Below are positions 17,345-26,520 of a stretch of 39,204 bases of DNA, in pieces. Within the stretch, counting starts at the first letter, position 1; each line of letters begins with the position of its first letter. Origin of the DNA: Azoarcus sp. (GTDB lineage Bacteria > Pseudomonadota > Gammaproteobacteria > Burkholderiales > Rhodocyclaceae); NCBI GenBank assembly GCA_031276015.1, contig JAISNX010000183.1:1-39204 (forward strand). Reading direction: 5' to 3'. The translations under genes and the position numbers were made by a program. The notes under the pieces are model-generated. The model worked only from the letters and a program-made list of their open reading frames with translations, had not been told where the DNA came from and did no database searches.

Positions 17345-20338
17345 GTCTTGCGGGGTGCTTATTTGATCCGTCCCGTCACAATATTGCAACAACTGCGTGA
17401 CCGTGGCGGCCATGACGCCGTTGGTGCCGCCCTCGGGCGTGCCCACTGGCAGTTCGACATGCGGGATGCCGGCGACCGTTCCCGCGCCGCCCGCCTTGCC
17501 CACGACTTCTTCCGGCAGGAGGAGCACGTCCGCGCCGGCAAAGACTTCCGCTTCCAGTTGCACGTCGAGCACGAAGAGATCGCGTACTTCGCGCAGCAGT
17601 TTGAGCGCCAGCGCGTCGTCGGCGCGCAGGTTGTCCGGTCGCCCGCACCAGACGAAGCAGGCGCGGGTGCTGTGGCGCGTGACGATGTCCGCCAGGGCGA
17701 CGAAGTTCTGCAAGGCGGGCGGCGATTGCCGGGAGCCGCCGCCCGCGACGACGATGGCCTTGTCGGGCACGCCGATGGCCTCGCACAGCCAGTAGCGGGC
17801 CGCCGCGCGCGAACGCAGCAGGATCGGCACCGGCGTTTCCTGGCGCGACGCTTTGCGCCTTTCCTTGCGTGTACGCACCACTTCCGGTTTTTTCGGCGGC
17901 GGCGAGAACCGGGCGCGCAGGGCGTCCCAAAGGCGTTCCAGGCGGCGAACGGGGGCGCTGAGCTTCCACGAAAGCGAGTTCAGGAGCGCCGCGTGCTGCG
18001 CCGCCAGCGCGCCCACCATCGTTTCCAGCCGCCGCTGGTTGAGCGCGCGGGCGCGGGCTTCTTCGTCGCGCGCTTGTAAACGATCCCGCAGCCGCGTGAT
18101 TTCTTCCTGCCCCCGCAGACGCCTGGTCAGCACGGCAAGGAGGTTTTCCGGCGCGAAGGTCGTGTCGGAGGCGTTCAGTTCCGGCAGCAGGCGATGGTAG
18201 TCGGACACCATGTCGAATGCCGTGCGTACCGGGCTGAAACGCAAAATATCCACCACGGCGGCGAGCCGGTCGCGGGCGTGGTCGAGGGCGCGGAGCTTGT
18301 CCATCACGGCCTCGGCCTCGGGTTCGACCAGGAAACCGTTCCAGCCGCTGTCTATTCTTTCGACGTAGGAGCCGATCTGCGTCGCTACGACCGGCACCGC
18401 GAGCGCCTGCATTTCGGCCAGCGTGTAGCTGAAGCTCTCCGGCAGCACCGACAGCAGCAGGGCACAATCCGGCCGCCATTGCGCCACCCTGGCGGGCAAG
18501 TCGTCCGCGTCGTAGTCGGGCACGACTTCGATGCCGGTGTAGTCGGCGAAAGGCAGGCCGAAATCGCCGCAGCCCAGTAGCAGGACATCGGCGAAAGCGC
18601 GCAGGTTGTCGCAAATCTGCCGCCACAGCCAGAGACCTCTTTGCGGCGACAAGCGCCCCGGCACCAATACCCGCAAACGGGGGAGGGTGTCCGATTGGGC
18701 CGCCGCCACGGCCTCGGTGCTGAAATCGGGTTCCGGCAGCACCGGCCCGCGCGCGAACGCGGCCCCCAGGCCATGGGCGATATGCGTCCATGGCAGCGCG
18801 CCCAGGCTCGGGAAAAGCGCCGCCCAACGCGCATGCACGTCCTCGTTCGGTGCCACGATCCGGACTTTGCCCGCCGCCAGCCGGGAGGCGAAAGCCGCGC
18901 GCAGGGTCTGCCATTGGCCCGCGTCGGTGAGGTGCCAGAAGGCATTTCGCGGATTTTCGTGCAGGCAGCGCGCCAGTTCTTCGTCGCCGCAATGCGTGCA
19001 GGGATTGCCGAAGCTCGCGGTCGAGGCCGGGCAGAAGGGGTAGAGATCGTGCGCGATGAACACCACCGGCATGTCCCAGCGCAGGAGATCGAGGCTGTGC
19101 CCGAGCAGCGAGGAAATCATCAGGGCGCGCACATCGAAGGCCGTGCAAATCCACCGGACGATTTCGGCATATTCGGGATGTTCGATGGCCGTGCCGCGCA
19201 CGGGTTCGGCGAGCGTCCAGACCATCAGCGGCGCGGCACCCTGGCGCGGGTCGATGAGCAGCAGCTCGGTCGTGGTGGCATTGCGCGAACCGCGACCGCG
19301 CAGTATCAGGTTGCGATGGTCGAAATCCGCCGCACAGTAGTCCCGTATCCAGCGTTCGACGCCCTCCCTGCCGTGCAGTACATGCAGCACCACGGGCAAG
19401 GGCTGGCGCGGCGGCACATTCGCCAGGTTCTTGTGCATGGCGCGCCTGCGCGCCTGTTCGTCCATCACCGCCGCGAATTCGGAGCCGCCGAGGGCGGCCC
19501 GCGCCCGATCCACCCGCGTTCGCAAGCGCATCGGCGGGTCGGTGCGCAGGAAACCTTGCAGGTCGGCGTCGTAGTCCGGATACAGGGCGGCCAGCGCCCG
19601 CGCGGCCTCGTCCGCCGCTTCGAGTTCTTCCGGAGAGGGCACCGCATGGGCGGCACAATGGACGAACACGTCGGCGGCAAGCACGTTGTGCCAGCCCACG
19701 GTTATGGCGCGGCGGGAGAAATCGGTTTCTTCGCCGCGGCCCCGGACGAAGCGCTCGACATCGAAGTAGCCGACCATGTCGAGGCATTCGCGCCGGATGA
19801 AGATGCAGGGCCTGGAGACCGTGGGCACTTCGACCCACTGGCCCGCGTTGATGCGGGCAAACAGGGCATCGAGCGCGGACAGGCCCTGTGTGCCCGGCAT
19901 GCCGTCCGTCCATCCGTCGAAGGGGTAGATGCCGATGGTGCCGGCGTCGGAAAACGGGATCACCGTGCCGATGCCGGGCTGCGCCCGCGCGCAGGCCACC
20001 AGCCGGTCGAGCCAGTCGTTGGCGACTTCCGCGCCGCTGTCGAGCAGCACGACATCGCGGCTGGTGTGCAAGGCCATGCCGCTGTTGAGCGAGGCCGCGA
20101 AGCCGCGCCTTTCCTCGTTGCGCAACAGGGTGATGCGATCCGCCGCGGCTTCGGCGTCGAGCCAGGCCGCCAGCGTCGGGTCGGTCGTGGCATCGTCGAC
20201 GACGATGATTTCGCGCACCGCGCGGCAAGCCGCCGCGTACAGCGCGGCAAGGCAGCGCCGCACGGCTTCCTGGTCGTCCTGCACGGGAATAACGATGTCC
20301 ACGACAGGAATATCTGTTTCTTCTTGCCAGAACGTCAT
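17342..20338 (-). CDS. Large multidomain glycosyltransferase (GT2 + GT4-like + C-terminal GT-like part)
   Basis: This is a protein of ~998 residues. Residues ~10-260 form a GT-A family 2 domain (VDIVIPVQDDQEAVRRCLAAL, IIVVDDATTD, GRGEETDFSRRA). Residues ~320-720 form a GT4-like GT-B domain with a Cys-containing acceptor half (FCPA...CTHC...C) and a donor half (LRVLVPGRLSPQRG, LPESFSYTLAEMQALAVPVVATQ). A coiled coil with the SLSWKLSAPVRRLE motif often found in such enzymes follows, then another GT4-like C-terminal half. It should act in the cytoplasm on a polysaccharide or protein glycan; sugars are unknown. ATG 20338 is chosen (GGAG 9 nt upstream); ATG 20386 is an in-frame alternative. A sigma-54-type promoter lies upstream. 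Its TAG stop is formed by the terminal repeat of the MITE-like element. Confidence 0.87.
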   Translation of the reverse strand: MTFWQEETDIPVVDIVIPVQDDQEAVRRCLAALYAAACRAVREIIVVDDATTDPTLAAWLDAEAAADRITLLRNEERRGFAASLNSGMALHTSRDVVLLDSGAEVANDWLDRLVACARAQPGIGTVIPFSDAGTIGIYPFDGWTDGMPGTQGLSALDALFARINAGQWVEVPTVSRPCIFIRRECLDMVGYFDVERFVRGRGEETDFSRRAITVGWHNVLAADVFVHCAAHAVPSPEELEAADEAARALAALYPDYDADLQGFLRTDPPMRLRTRVDRARAALGGSEFAAVMDEQARRRAMHKNLANVPPRQPLPVVLHVLHGREGVERWIRDYCAADFDHRNLILRGRGSRNATTTELLLIDPRQGAAPLMVWTLAEPVRGTAIEHPEYAEIVRWICTAFDVRALMISSLLGHSLDLLRWDMPVVFIAHDLYPFCPASTASFGNPCTHCGDEELARCLHENPRNAFWHLTDAGQWQTLRAAFASRLAAGKVRIVAPNEDVHARWAALFPSLGALPWTHIAHGLGAAFARGPVLPEPDFSTEAVAAAQSDTLPRLRVLVPGRLSPQRGLWLWRQICDNLRAFADVLLLGCGDFGLPFADYTGIEVVPDYDADDLPARVAQWRPDCALLLSVLPESFSYTLAEMQALAVPVVATQIGSYVERIDSGWNGFLVEPEAEAVMDKLRALDHARDRLAAVVDILRFSPVRTAFDMVSDYHRLLPELNASDTTFAPENLLAVLTRRLRGQEEITRLRDRLQARDEEARARALNQRRLETMVGALAAQHAALLNSLSWKLSAPVRRLERLWDALRARFSPPPKKPEVVRTRKERRKASRQETPVPILLRSRAAARYWLCEAIGVPDKAIVVAGGGSRQSPPALQNFVALADIVTRHSTRACFVWCGRPDNLRADDALALKLLREVRDLFVLDVQLEAEVFAGADVLLLPEEVVGKAGGAGTVAGIPHVELPVGTPEGGTNGVMAATVTQLLQYCDGTDQISTPQD

Positions 20339-20531
20339 TAGAACCGACTCCGGTTTTGACCCGCGCGCCCGTTTCGGGCGGCGCATGGGGCGGAATCCGG
20401 CCAGGCCGGAATGTTGGCTGTGTCAGGGGGAAAAGAACCGCGAACCGCTTCCACAGCCGTTTCCACGATCCGCCCGGCGTGGCGCGCAGGCGTTTGCCCC
20501 GTCGCCTTGCCTGAATTCTATTGCGCGTTGC

Positions 20532-20547
20532 AGCAAACGGAATGCCA
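20532..20547 (-). promoter_or_regulatory. Sigma-54-type promoter of the glycosyltransferase gene
   Basis: On the minus strand the site reads TGGCAT-TCCGT-TTGCT with GG-N10-GC spacing. The predicted start of transcription is ~20521, leaving a leader of ~183 nt to ATG 20338 (135 nt to ATG 20386). It is the third site of this pattern upstream of a gene in the window. Confidence 0.62.
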
Positions 20548-20630
20548 CAATGTTCTCGTTTTCATCGTGTATTGGCGCATCGCGTGCCGGGAACGCCGCT
20601 CTTTGGTGCGTCCGCCCCGCCGCCACAAAG

Positions 20631-20667
20631 CGCCACGCCCCGAGGCGTGGGCCGTCGGGGCGTGGCG
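20631..20667 (-). terminator. GC-rich hairpin downstream of gspD
   Basis: CGCCACGCCCCG (20631-20642) and CGGGGCGTGGCG (20656-20667) pair perfectly over 12 bp around a 13-nt loop, 36 bp after the gspD stop. On the minus strand it is followed by only a weak CTTTGT, so termination is likely but not certain. Confidence 0.45.
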
Positions 20668-20702
20668 GATGTTGCCGGAGACACGGGCAGGGGCACCTGT
20701 CA

Positions 20703-23117
20703 TCAGTTCTCGCGGTCGGGCGCGAAGGGGTCTGCCGGGGCGCTGGGCAGGGCGCGGATGGCCGGGGCGGGCGCGGCGGTTCTCGGCGGCTCCAGCCGTT
20801 GCACGTGCGCGGCGGCGTCGCCGCGCAGTTGTTGCAGCCCGCTCATGCGTTGGCGCAGTTCGGCACCGATCTGGCGCACGTCCTGCCCGGTACGGATCAC
20901 GCGGGGAGTGAGCATCACGATGAGTTCGGTGCGCTTGGCTTCCTCTCCCGTGGAGCGGAAAAGCCCGCCGACCACGGGAATATCCTGCAACAAGGGCACG
21001 CCGCTCTTGGTGCGCGTTTTTTTGTCGCGGATCAGGCCGCCGAGGACGATGGTCTCGCCCGAGCGCACCGCGACCTTGCTGACGATGTTGCGCTGGTCGA
21101 AACTGCGTTGCCCCGTGGCGGTATCTTCCGGGCCGACGTCGACGATCGACTGGTCGACATCCAGCGTCACCATGTCACCGGAATTGACCGAGGGTTTCAC
21201 GCTCAACAGCACGCCCGTATCGCGGTACTGGATAGACTCGCTGGTCAGCCCGCCGTCCGTGGTCGCGGTGCCGGTCTTGACCGGCATCTGGTCGCCGACC
21301 TGGATCGTGGCGGTGTGGTTGTCGAGCACCATCACGTTGGGATTGGACAGCATGTTGACGAGGGACTTTTCGGCCAGTGCGTTGAGCACCACGCGAATAT
21401 CGCTGGCGGAGTTGATGAGCGAATAAACGAACCCTTCCGCGGACGGCGTGGCCAAGCCCTTTACCCCCTCCACAGTGGAAAGCGCGCCCAACGACCCCCG
21501 TCCCGTATAGCCGCTTTTGTTGTAATTGGCCTGGAAATACCATTGCAGGCCGTATTTCAGGTCGTCGCCCAGGCTGACTTCGAGGATGGACGCTTCGATC
21601 AGCACCTGTATCGGTGCGGAGTCGAGACGGCGCAGAACGTCCTCGATGCGGCGATAGTCGCGGCGATTGGCATAGATGAGCAGTGCGTTCTTGTTCGGAT
21701 CGGCCACCACACGGACATTTTCGCCGAGCGCCACCTGGGTGATGGTGGCACCGTTGTTGCCGTTGCCGCCCATCATGGGCTGCGCGCCATACTGGCCGAA
21801 ACCGCCGCCCCCGAAACCACCGCCGAAGCCGCCGCCGCCGAGGCGGTTGGCGGCGGAATTCGCGCTGTTCGAGAACCGGGAGGCATTCGGCAGGCCGTTG
21901 GCCACGCCCGCGCCGCCGGGGAAGAAGGGGTTCGGCGAGGAGGAAGTATCGCCATACAGGCCGTTGAGCAGGTTCGCCAGATGCTCGGCGGAGCCGTTCT
22001 GCACCGGGTAAATCCACAAGCGGGATTCGCTGCCGCCTTCGTTGGGGCGGTCGAGCCGCCCGATCCAGGTCTTGACCAGTTCGAGGTAATGCGCGCGCGG
22101 CGTGACGACCATGAGCGCATTGAGGCGTTCGATCGGCACGATGCGGATCAGCCCCTGGAGCGGCCCCGTCGCGCCGCCGTTTTCGTTCTTCGCCTTGTTC
22201 ACGTTCGCGCCCAGGCCCGCGCCCATGGCCGTCATGGCGGCGGGCGGCATGCCCGGCATGGGCTGCGCGCCGGGGACGGCTCCGGGCTGGTCGGTGGCGG
22301 AAGCGGGCTTCCCGGTCGCGCCGATCAAGGCTTGCAGCGCGGTTTCGACCTCGCTCACCGTAGTGTGGGTCAGCGGGAAAAGCCCCACCGACATGCCCTT
22401 GAAGAAGTCGACATCGAAGGTGCGGATGATTTCGAGCCAGCCGTCGATTTCATTGCGCGTGCCCGAGAGCACGAGCAGGTTGCGCGTGGTGTCGACACGT
22501 TGCAGGGCATCCTGCCCGGCGATCGGGCGCAGGATGTCGGCCATTTCGGCGGCCCCGATGTATTGCAGCGGCACGAGCAGGCTGCCGCCGCTGGCGGGCA
22601 GCTCTTTGCTGGAGGCAGGCAGGCGGGGTACGGCCTTCATCGCGTCGGCGGCCCCGATCTGGTAGCGGCCGGAGGCGTCGGCCCGCAGGGCGATGCCGTT
22701 GGCCTGGAGCACGGATTCCAGCAGGGGAATGACCTCGGCGCGCGCCACCGGCCCCTGGGTGCGCAGGGTGACTTCACCGTTGAGCGGCGTGAGGATGGAA
22801 TAGTCGAGCTTGAGCAGGTCGCCAAGCACAGCATGCACGACTTCGGTGACGGGTGCCTGCTCGAAGCTGAGCGTCACCGCCCCGCCCCGCATGGCAATGG
22901 AGCCGCGCGCCGAAGGGGTGTTGATCATGGCGTCGTTGCCGGGGAACAGGGTGGGGGCCGTGCGATCGTCCGAGGCATCGCGCAGGGTGGTCGGAAACAG
23001 GGGGTCGGGGGAATCCGCGCGGCCCGAAAGGAGATTCGCGCCGTCGTTGCCGGACGTGTTGGCGCAGCCCGCGAGGACGAGCGCCAGTATGACAGTAAGG
23101 ATCGGTTTTGCGCACAT
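20703..23117 (-). CDS. gspD: Type II secretion system secretin GspD (lipoprotein)
   Basis: This is an 804-residue outer-membrane secretin. The N-terminus ends in a lipobox (LVLAGC) at residue ~18. N0/N1-N3 domains follow (VTLSFEQAPVTEVVHAVLGDLL; LVPLQYIGAAEMADILRPIAGQ; DRLN-type IPIERLNALMVV). A Gly-rich loop (~440-480) lies in N3, then the secretin core (IQVLIEASILEVSLGDDLKYGLQWYF; VGDQMPVKTG; SGETIVLGGLIRDKK; VPLLQDIPVVGGLF; TELIVMLTPRVI). A Pro-rich tail closes the protein. It forms the multimeric exit channel of a type II secretion system or similar machine. No other gsp genes are in the window, so it is locally isolated. A sigma-70-type promoter with a TATAAT -10 precedes it. Confidence 0.93.
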   Translation of the reverse strand: MCAKPILTVILALVLAGCANTSGNDGANLLSGRADSPDPLFPTTLRDASDDRTAPTLFPGNDAMINTPSARGSIAMRGGAVTLSFEQAPVTEVVHAVLGDLLKLDYSILTPLNGEVTLRTQGPVARAEVIPLLESVLQANGIALRADASGRYQIGAADAMKAVPRLPASSKELPASGGSLLVPLQYIGAAEMADILRPIAGQDALQRVDTTRNLLVLSGTRNEIDGWLEIIRTFDVDFFKGMSVGLFPLTHTTVSEVETALQALIGATGKPASATDQPGAVPGAQPMPGMPPAAMTAMGAGLGANVNKAKNENGGATGPLQGLIRIVPIERLNALMVVTPRAHYLELVKTWIGRLDRPNEGGSESRLWIYPVQNGSAEHLANLLNGLYGDTSSSPNPFFPGGAGVANGLPNASRFSNSANSAANRLGGGGFGGGFGGGGFGQYGAQPMMGGNGNNGATITQVALGENVRVVADPNKNALLIYANRRDYRRIEDVLRRLDSAPIQVLIEASILEVSLGDDLKYGLQWYFQANYNKSGYTGRGSLGALSTVEGVKGLATPSAEGFVYSLINSASDIRVVLNALAEKSLVNMLSNPNVMVLDNHTATIQVGDQMPVKTGTATTDGGLTSESIQYRDTGVLLSVKPSVNSGDMVTLDVDQSIVDVGPEDTATGQRSFDQRNIVSKVAVRSGETIVLGGLIRDKKTRTKSGVPLLQDIPVVGGLFRSTGEEAKRTELIVMLTPRVIRTGQDVRQIGAELRQRMSGLQQLRGDAAAHVQRLEPPRTAAPAPAIRALPSAPADPFAPDREN

Positions 23118-23682
23118 GATGGTATTCGAGAAAAAATCGAGTCATTAATTACCGCTGTCCTCCCCCAAGGAACAACGATTCCAGTCAACACGCCGACATT
23201 ATAGCTGCCAGGCAACAGGCTGAACCCTGTTTATCCTGGCGCGTGAAAAGTTTTCGGCGACCGCATCCCGCCTCACTATCCACTTCATCGGTATTGCATG
23301 ATCCTGGCGGGATCTTCATACAAGGCGGAAGATTACTCCAGTTTCGCGCCGGGAAGGTAAGTTTTTGCTACTACGATTGATAATCCTGCAACAGTGCGGC
23401 TTCTACGTGCCCGGCAGGCCGCTTTTTCGCGGGCGTCCGGGTGCCTGGCGTGCGAAATCTGGCGTTTCATTCCGTTTATGCCTTTGTTGTGCCACAGATC
23501 ACGCCGCCGCCGTCCGTCATTGGTAAGAATACTGATGGAAACATCGTACTTGTACTCATTGACATGCGCGTGACGACGCATGCCGGAAAAGCGGCGTGCC
23601 GGTGAAAGGCATCCGGCGGCGCGTGTCCGCGCCCGTCGCGGCGCGCGCGCCACGGCATCCGAGGCTGGCGAGGTTAGGCATC
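23118..23682. other. Divergent intergenic region between gspD and the hybrid kinase
   Basis: These ~565 bp contain the gspD promoter (23198-23224). The right-hand part (23596-23682) is an Arg/Ala-rich frame open from a GTG but judged non-coding. GATAAT at 23379-23384 might be the -10 of the kinase operon, without a convincing -35. Nothing else is recognised. Confidence 0.55.
23198..23224 (-). promoter_or_regulatory. Sigma-70-type promoter of gspD
   Basis: The minus strand carries a perfect TATAAT (23203-23198) with TTCAGC (23224-23219) 15 bp upstream as a weak -35. The leader to ATG 23117 is ~75 nt. Confidence 0.5.
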
Positions 23683-26520
23683 TTGAAAATCCGGACGAAA
23701 ATACTGCTCACCATCATCGCCATTACCGTGACGATCACCGTATTGAGCCTGGCCTCGGGGCTTTCCTCGATCCGGGAGGGCATGGAGACGGTCGTCGCCG
23801 ACGACATGAAGATGCTCAGCACCATCGCCAGCAAGCTCGCGTCGGAACGGCTGGAATTGCTGAAACGCGAAACGCGGAGCGTGACGGATCGGCTGTACAA
23901 CATTTCGACCGGGGAGATCGTCGCCCCGTCCCGCGCGGCCCAGTTGCTGGAACAGGAGATACAGTCTTACCAGACGGTTTCGATGGCGATTTTCGATGCC
24001 GGGCACAAAATCGTCGTGGCCCGCGGCAGCGACATCCCGGATGCCTCGCATGCCGACAACGAACTCGGCAGACGCGCCTACGGTGGGGAAATCCTTGTTT
24101 CATCCACGGAAATCGCCCGGGACGGCGGCCTGTTCATCCGGGTTTATGCGCCCATGGACAAACACATCCTGATTTCCACCCTGCCGGGCCTCATCATCAG
24201 CGATCTGGTGGACGAATTCAGGATTCTCGGCAGCGGCAACATCTTCATCCTCGACAAGACGGGGGTGGTCGTCGCCAATTCGTATTTCGAGACCGTGCTG
24301 GAACGCCACAACCTCGTCGACATGGCGAAGGCAAAACGCCGGTATGTCGACGAAAGCGGACTTTTCGCGCGCATGACGAAAGGCGAATCCGGCATCGGGC
24401 ATTACGTGCAGGACGGCAAGAAACACATTTGCGCCTATCGCCCCATCGTCGGCTCGGACGGCTGGTCGGTGGGCGTCTCCGCGCCGGTGTCGGACACTTC
24501 CGTCGGGCAGACGGAAAAAGTGCTGTTCATTTCGGGCGGCATCATCTTCGTCATTGGCGGCATCGTGGCGTTTTTTGCCGCGGGCGTCATTGCCAGGCCC
24601 TTTGAATCCCTGCGCGAAATGACGCGCATCGCCGAAGACGCCTCGGCGGCAAAGAGCACCTTCCTCGCCAACACCAGCCACGAAATGCGCACGCCGCTCA
24701 ACGCCATCATCGGCTTGAGCGAACTGGCCCTGAACGACAACGGATTGCCGCCCGAGACGCTGGGCAACCTGGAGAAAATCTACAACTCCGGCGTCAGCCT
24801 GCTCGGCATCGTCAATGACCTGCTCGACATCGCCAAGATCGAATCCGGGAGATTCGAACTCATTCCGGTGGATTACGACGTGCCGAGCACGATCAACGAC
24901 ACGCGCAGCCTGAACATCCTGCGGATCGCGGACAAGCCGGTCGTTTTCCGGCTCTCCGTCGATGAAACGATGCCGAGCAGGCTGCACGGCGACGAATTGC
25001 GGATCAAGCAGATTTTCAACAACCTTTTGAGCAACGCCTGCAAATACACGCGCGCGGGCTACATCGACTGGACGATCGGCTGGGAGCGGGACGCCGGAGG
25101 CGGGGACGATGCCGTCTGGCTGGTCAGCAGCATCGCGGACACCGGCATCGGCATTCGCCAGGAGGACATGGCCAAGCTTTTCACCGACTACAACCAGGTC
25201 GACATGCGCAGCAACCGTTCGATAGAGGGCACGGGCCTGGGGCTTGCCATCACCCGGCGGCTGGTGGCCATGATGGACGGCTCGATCGGCATCGAAAGCG
25301 TCTACGGCAAAGGCACGACATTCACGGTGCGCATCCGCCAAAAGATCGTCGACAGCCCCCCGATCGGCCCCGTCACCGCCGAAGCCCTGCGCGGCTTCCG
25401 GTATTCCGCGAACAAGCGCGTGCGCGACAAGGAACTGGTGCGGGTACAAATGCCCTACGCCAGGGTGCTCGTGGTGGATGACGTCCAAACCAACCTCGAC
25501 GTCGCCAAGGGCATCATGAAACCCTACGGCATGCAGATAGACTGCGTTGCCAGCGGCTTCGAGGCCGTCGATCTCGTGCGCGCGGGCGAGATCCGGTACG
25601 ACGCCATATTCATGGATCACATGATGCCGGAAATGGACGGCATGGAAGCCACGCGCATCATCCGGGAGGAGATCGACAGCGACTACGCCAGGAGCGTCCC
25701 CATCATCGCCCTGACCGCCAACGCCGTCATCGGCAACGAAGAACTTTTCCTGAAACGCGGTTTCCAGGCATTCCTGACCAAGCCGATAGACATGTTGAGA
25801 ATGGACGCCGTTCTCCGCCAATGGGTTCGCAACAAAGAACGCGAAAGCAGGCAGGAAACGCAGCCGCTGCCCGCCCCGAGCGCGCCCAAGGCGAATCGGG
25901 CGGGCGGCGCGAGGCCGAAAATCGACGGCCTCGACTGGGCGGCGGGACTCCGGCGTTTCAGCGGCGACGAAGCCGTCTACCTCTCGGTCATACAATCGTA
26001 TTCGACGAATACGGCGCATCTGCTCGACAAAATCCGCGATGTCGATGAAACCACGCTTGCCGCTTACGCCATAACCATTCACGGCATCAAGGGCAGCAGC
26101 TACAGCATCGAAGCCCGCGACATCGGCAAGAAAGCCGAAGAACTGGAATATGCCGCCGGTGCGGGGAATCTCGACTTCGTGCGCCGGAACAACCCGCTTT
26201 TCATCCAGGCCGCCGAGGCATTCCTGGCCCGCCTTGTCACCTTGTTCGACGATACCGGCCAGGACGGCGACGACAAAGCGCGCCGCCCCGCGCCGGACGA
26301 AGCCCTTTTGACCCGGATGGAAGAAGCCGCCGCGGAATTCAGGATCGGCATCATGGAAGACGTCATGAACGCGCTCGAAGGCTTTACCTACGAAACACAG
26401 GCGGAACTCATTGCCTGGCTGCGCGAACAAGTCGACCGGATGGAATTCGTGGCAATACGCGAGCGTCTCGCCCAACGACGCCAGGCAACGCATTCCCCCT
26501 CCACGGAGGAACAACAATGA
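23683..26520 (+). CDS. Membrane hybrid sensor histidine kinase with REC and Hpt domains
   Basis: This is a ~945-residue protein. A membrane segment (ILLTIIAITVTITVLSL) starts the chain, followed by a periplasmic Cache-like sensor domain and a second membrane segment (VLFISGGIIFVIGGIVAFFA). HisKA follows with H at ~333 (SHEMRTPLNAIIG), then HATPase (NNLLSNACKYT, DTGIGI, GTGLGLAI), a receiver with phospho-Asp ~645 (FMDHMMPEMDG) and a C-terminal Hpt domain with His ~800 (IHGIKGSS). It is a complete His-Asp-His phosphorelay chain. TTG 23683 is preferred because AGGTTAGG precedes it and the membrane helix begins there; GTG 23596 would add 29 Arg/Ala-rich residues. Its stop overlaps the next start (ATGA), so the HD-GYP regulator is its likely partner. 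Confidence 0.9.
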   Translation: MKIRTKILLTIIAITVTITVLSLASGLSSIREGMETVVADDMKMLSTIASKLASERLELLKRETRSVTDRLYNISTGEIVAPSRAAQLLEQEIQSYQTVSMAIFDAGHKIVVARGSDIPDASHADNELGRRAYGGEILVSSTEIARDGGLFIRVYAPMDKHILISTLPGLIISDLVDEFRILGSGNIFILDKTGVVVANSYFETVLERHNLVDMAKAKRRYVDESGLFARMTKGESGIGHYVQDGKKHICAYRPIVGSDGWSVGVSAPVSDTSVGQTEKVLFISGGIIFVIGGIVAFFAAGVIARPFESLREMTRIAEDASAAKSTFLANTSHEMRTPLNAIIGLSELALNDNGLPPETLGNLEKIYNSGVSLLGIVNDLLDIAKIESGRFELIPVDYDVPSTINDTRSLNILRIADKPVVFRLSVDETMPSRLHGDELRIKQIFNNLLSNACKYTRAGYIDWTIGWERDAGGGDDAVWLVSSIADTGIGIRQEDMAKLFTDYNQVDMRSNRSIEGTGLGLAITRRLVAMMDGSIGIESVYGKGTTFTVRIRQKIVDSPPIGPVTAEALRGFRYSANKRVRDKELVRVQMPYARVLVVDDVQTNLDVAKGIMKPYGMQIDCVASGFEAVDLVRAGEIRYDAIFMDHMMPEMDGMEATRIIREEIDSDYARSVPIIALTANAVIGNEELFLKRGFQAFLTKPIDMLRMDAVLRQWVRNKERESRQETQPLPAPSAPKANRAGGARPKIDGLDWAAGLRRFSGDEAVYLSVIQSYSTNTAHLLDKIRDVDETTLAAYAITIHGIKGSSYSIEARDIGKKAEELEYAAGAGNLDFVRRNNPLFIQAAEAFLARLVTLFDDTGQDGDDKARRPAPDEALLTRMEEAAAEFRIGIMEDVMNALEGFTYETQAELIAWLREQVDRMEFVAIRERLAQRRQATHSPSTEEQQ

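Larger units (their letters stand above)
20339..20702. other. Intergenic region between gspD and the glycosyltransferase gene
   Basis: These ~360 bp hold no credible gene. They contain a sigma-54-type promoter (20532-20547) facing the glycosyltransferase and a GC-rich hairpin (20631-20667) just after gspD. Confidence 0.65.

Noticed and set aside
19929-23204. 1091-codon plus-strand open frame
   Set aside because: Antisense to gspD and part of the glycosyltransferase; composition is typical of GC shadow frames.
23596-23682. GTG-initiated N-terminal extension of the hybrid kinase
   Set aside because: Its 29 residues are Arg/Ala-rich, no RBS precedes the GTG, and the membrane helix starts directly after the TTG at 23683, which has a good RBS.
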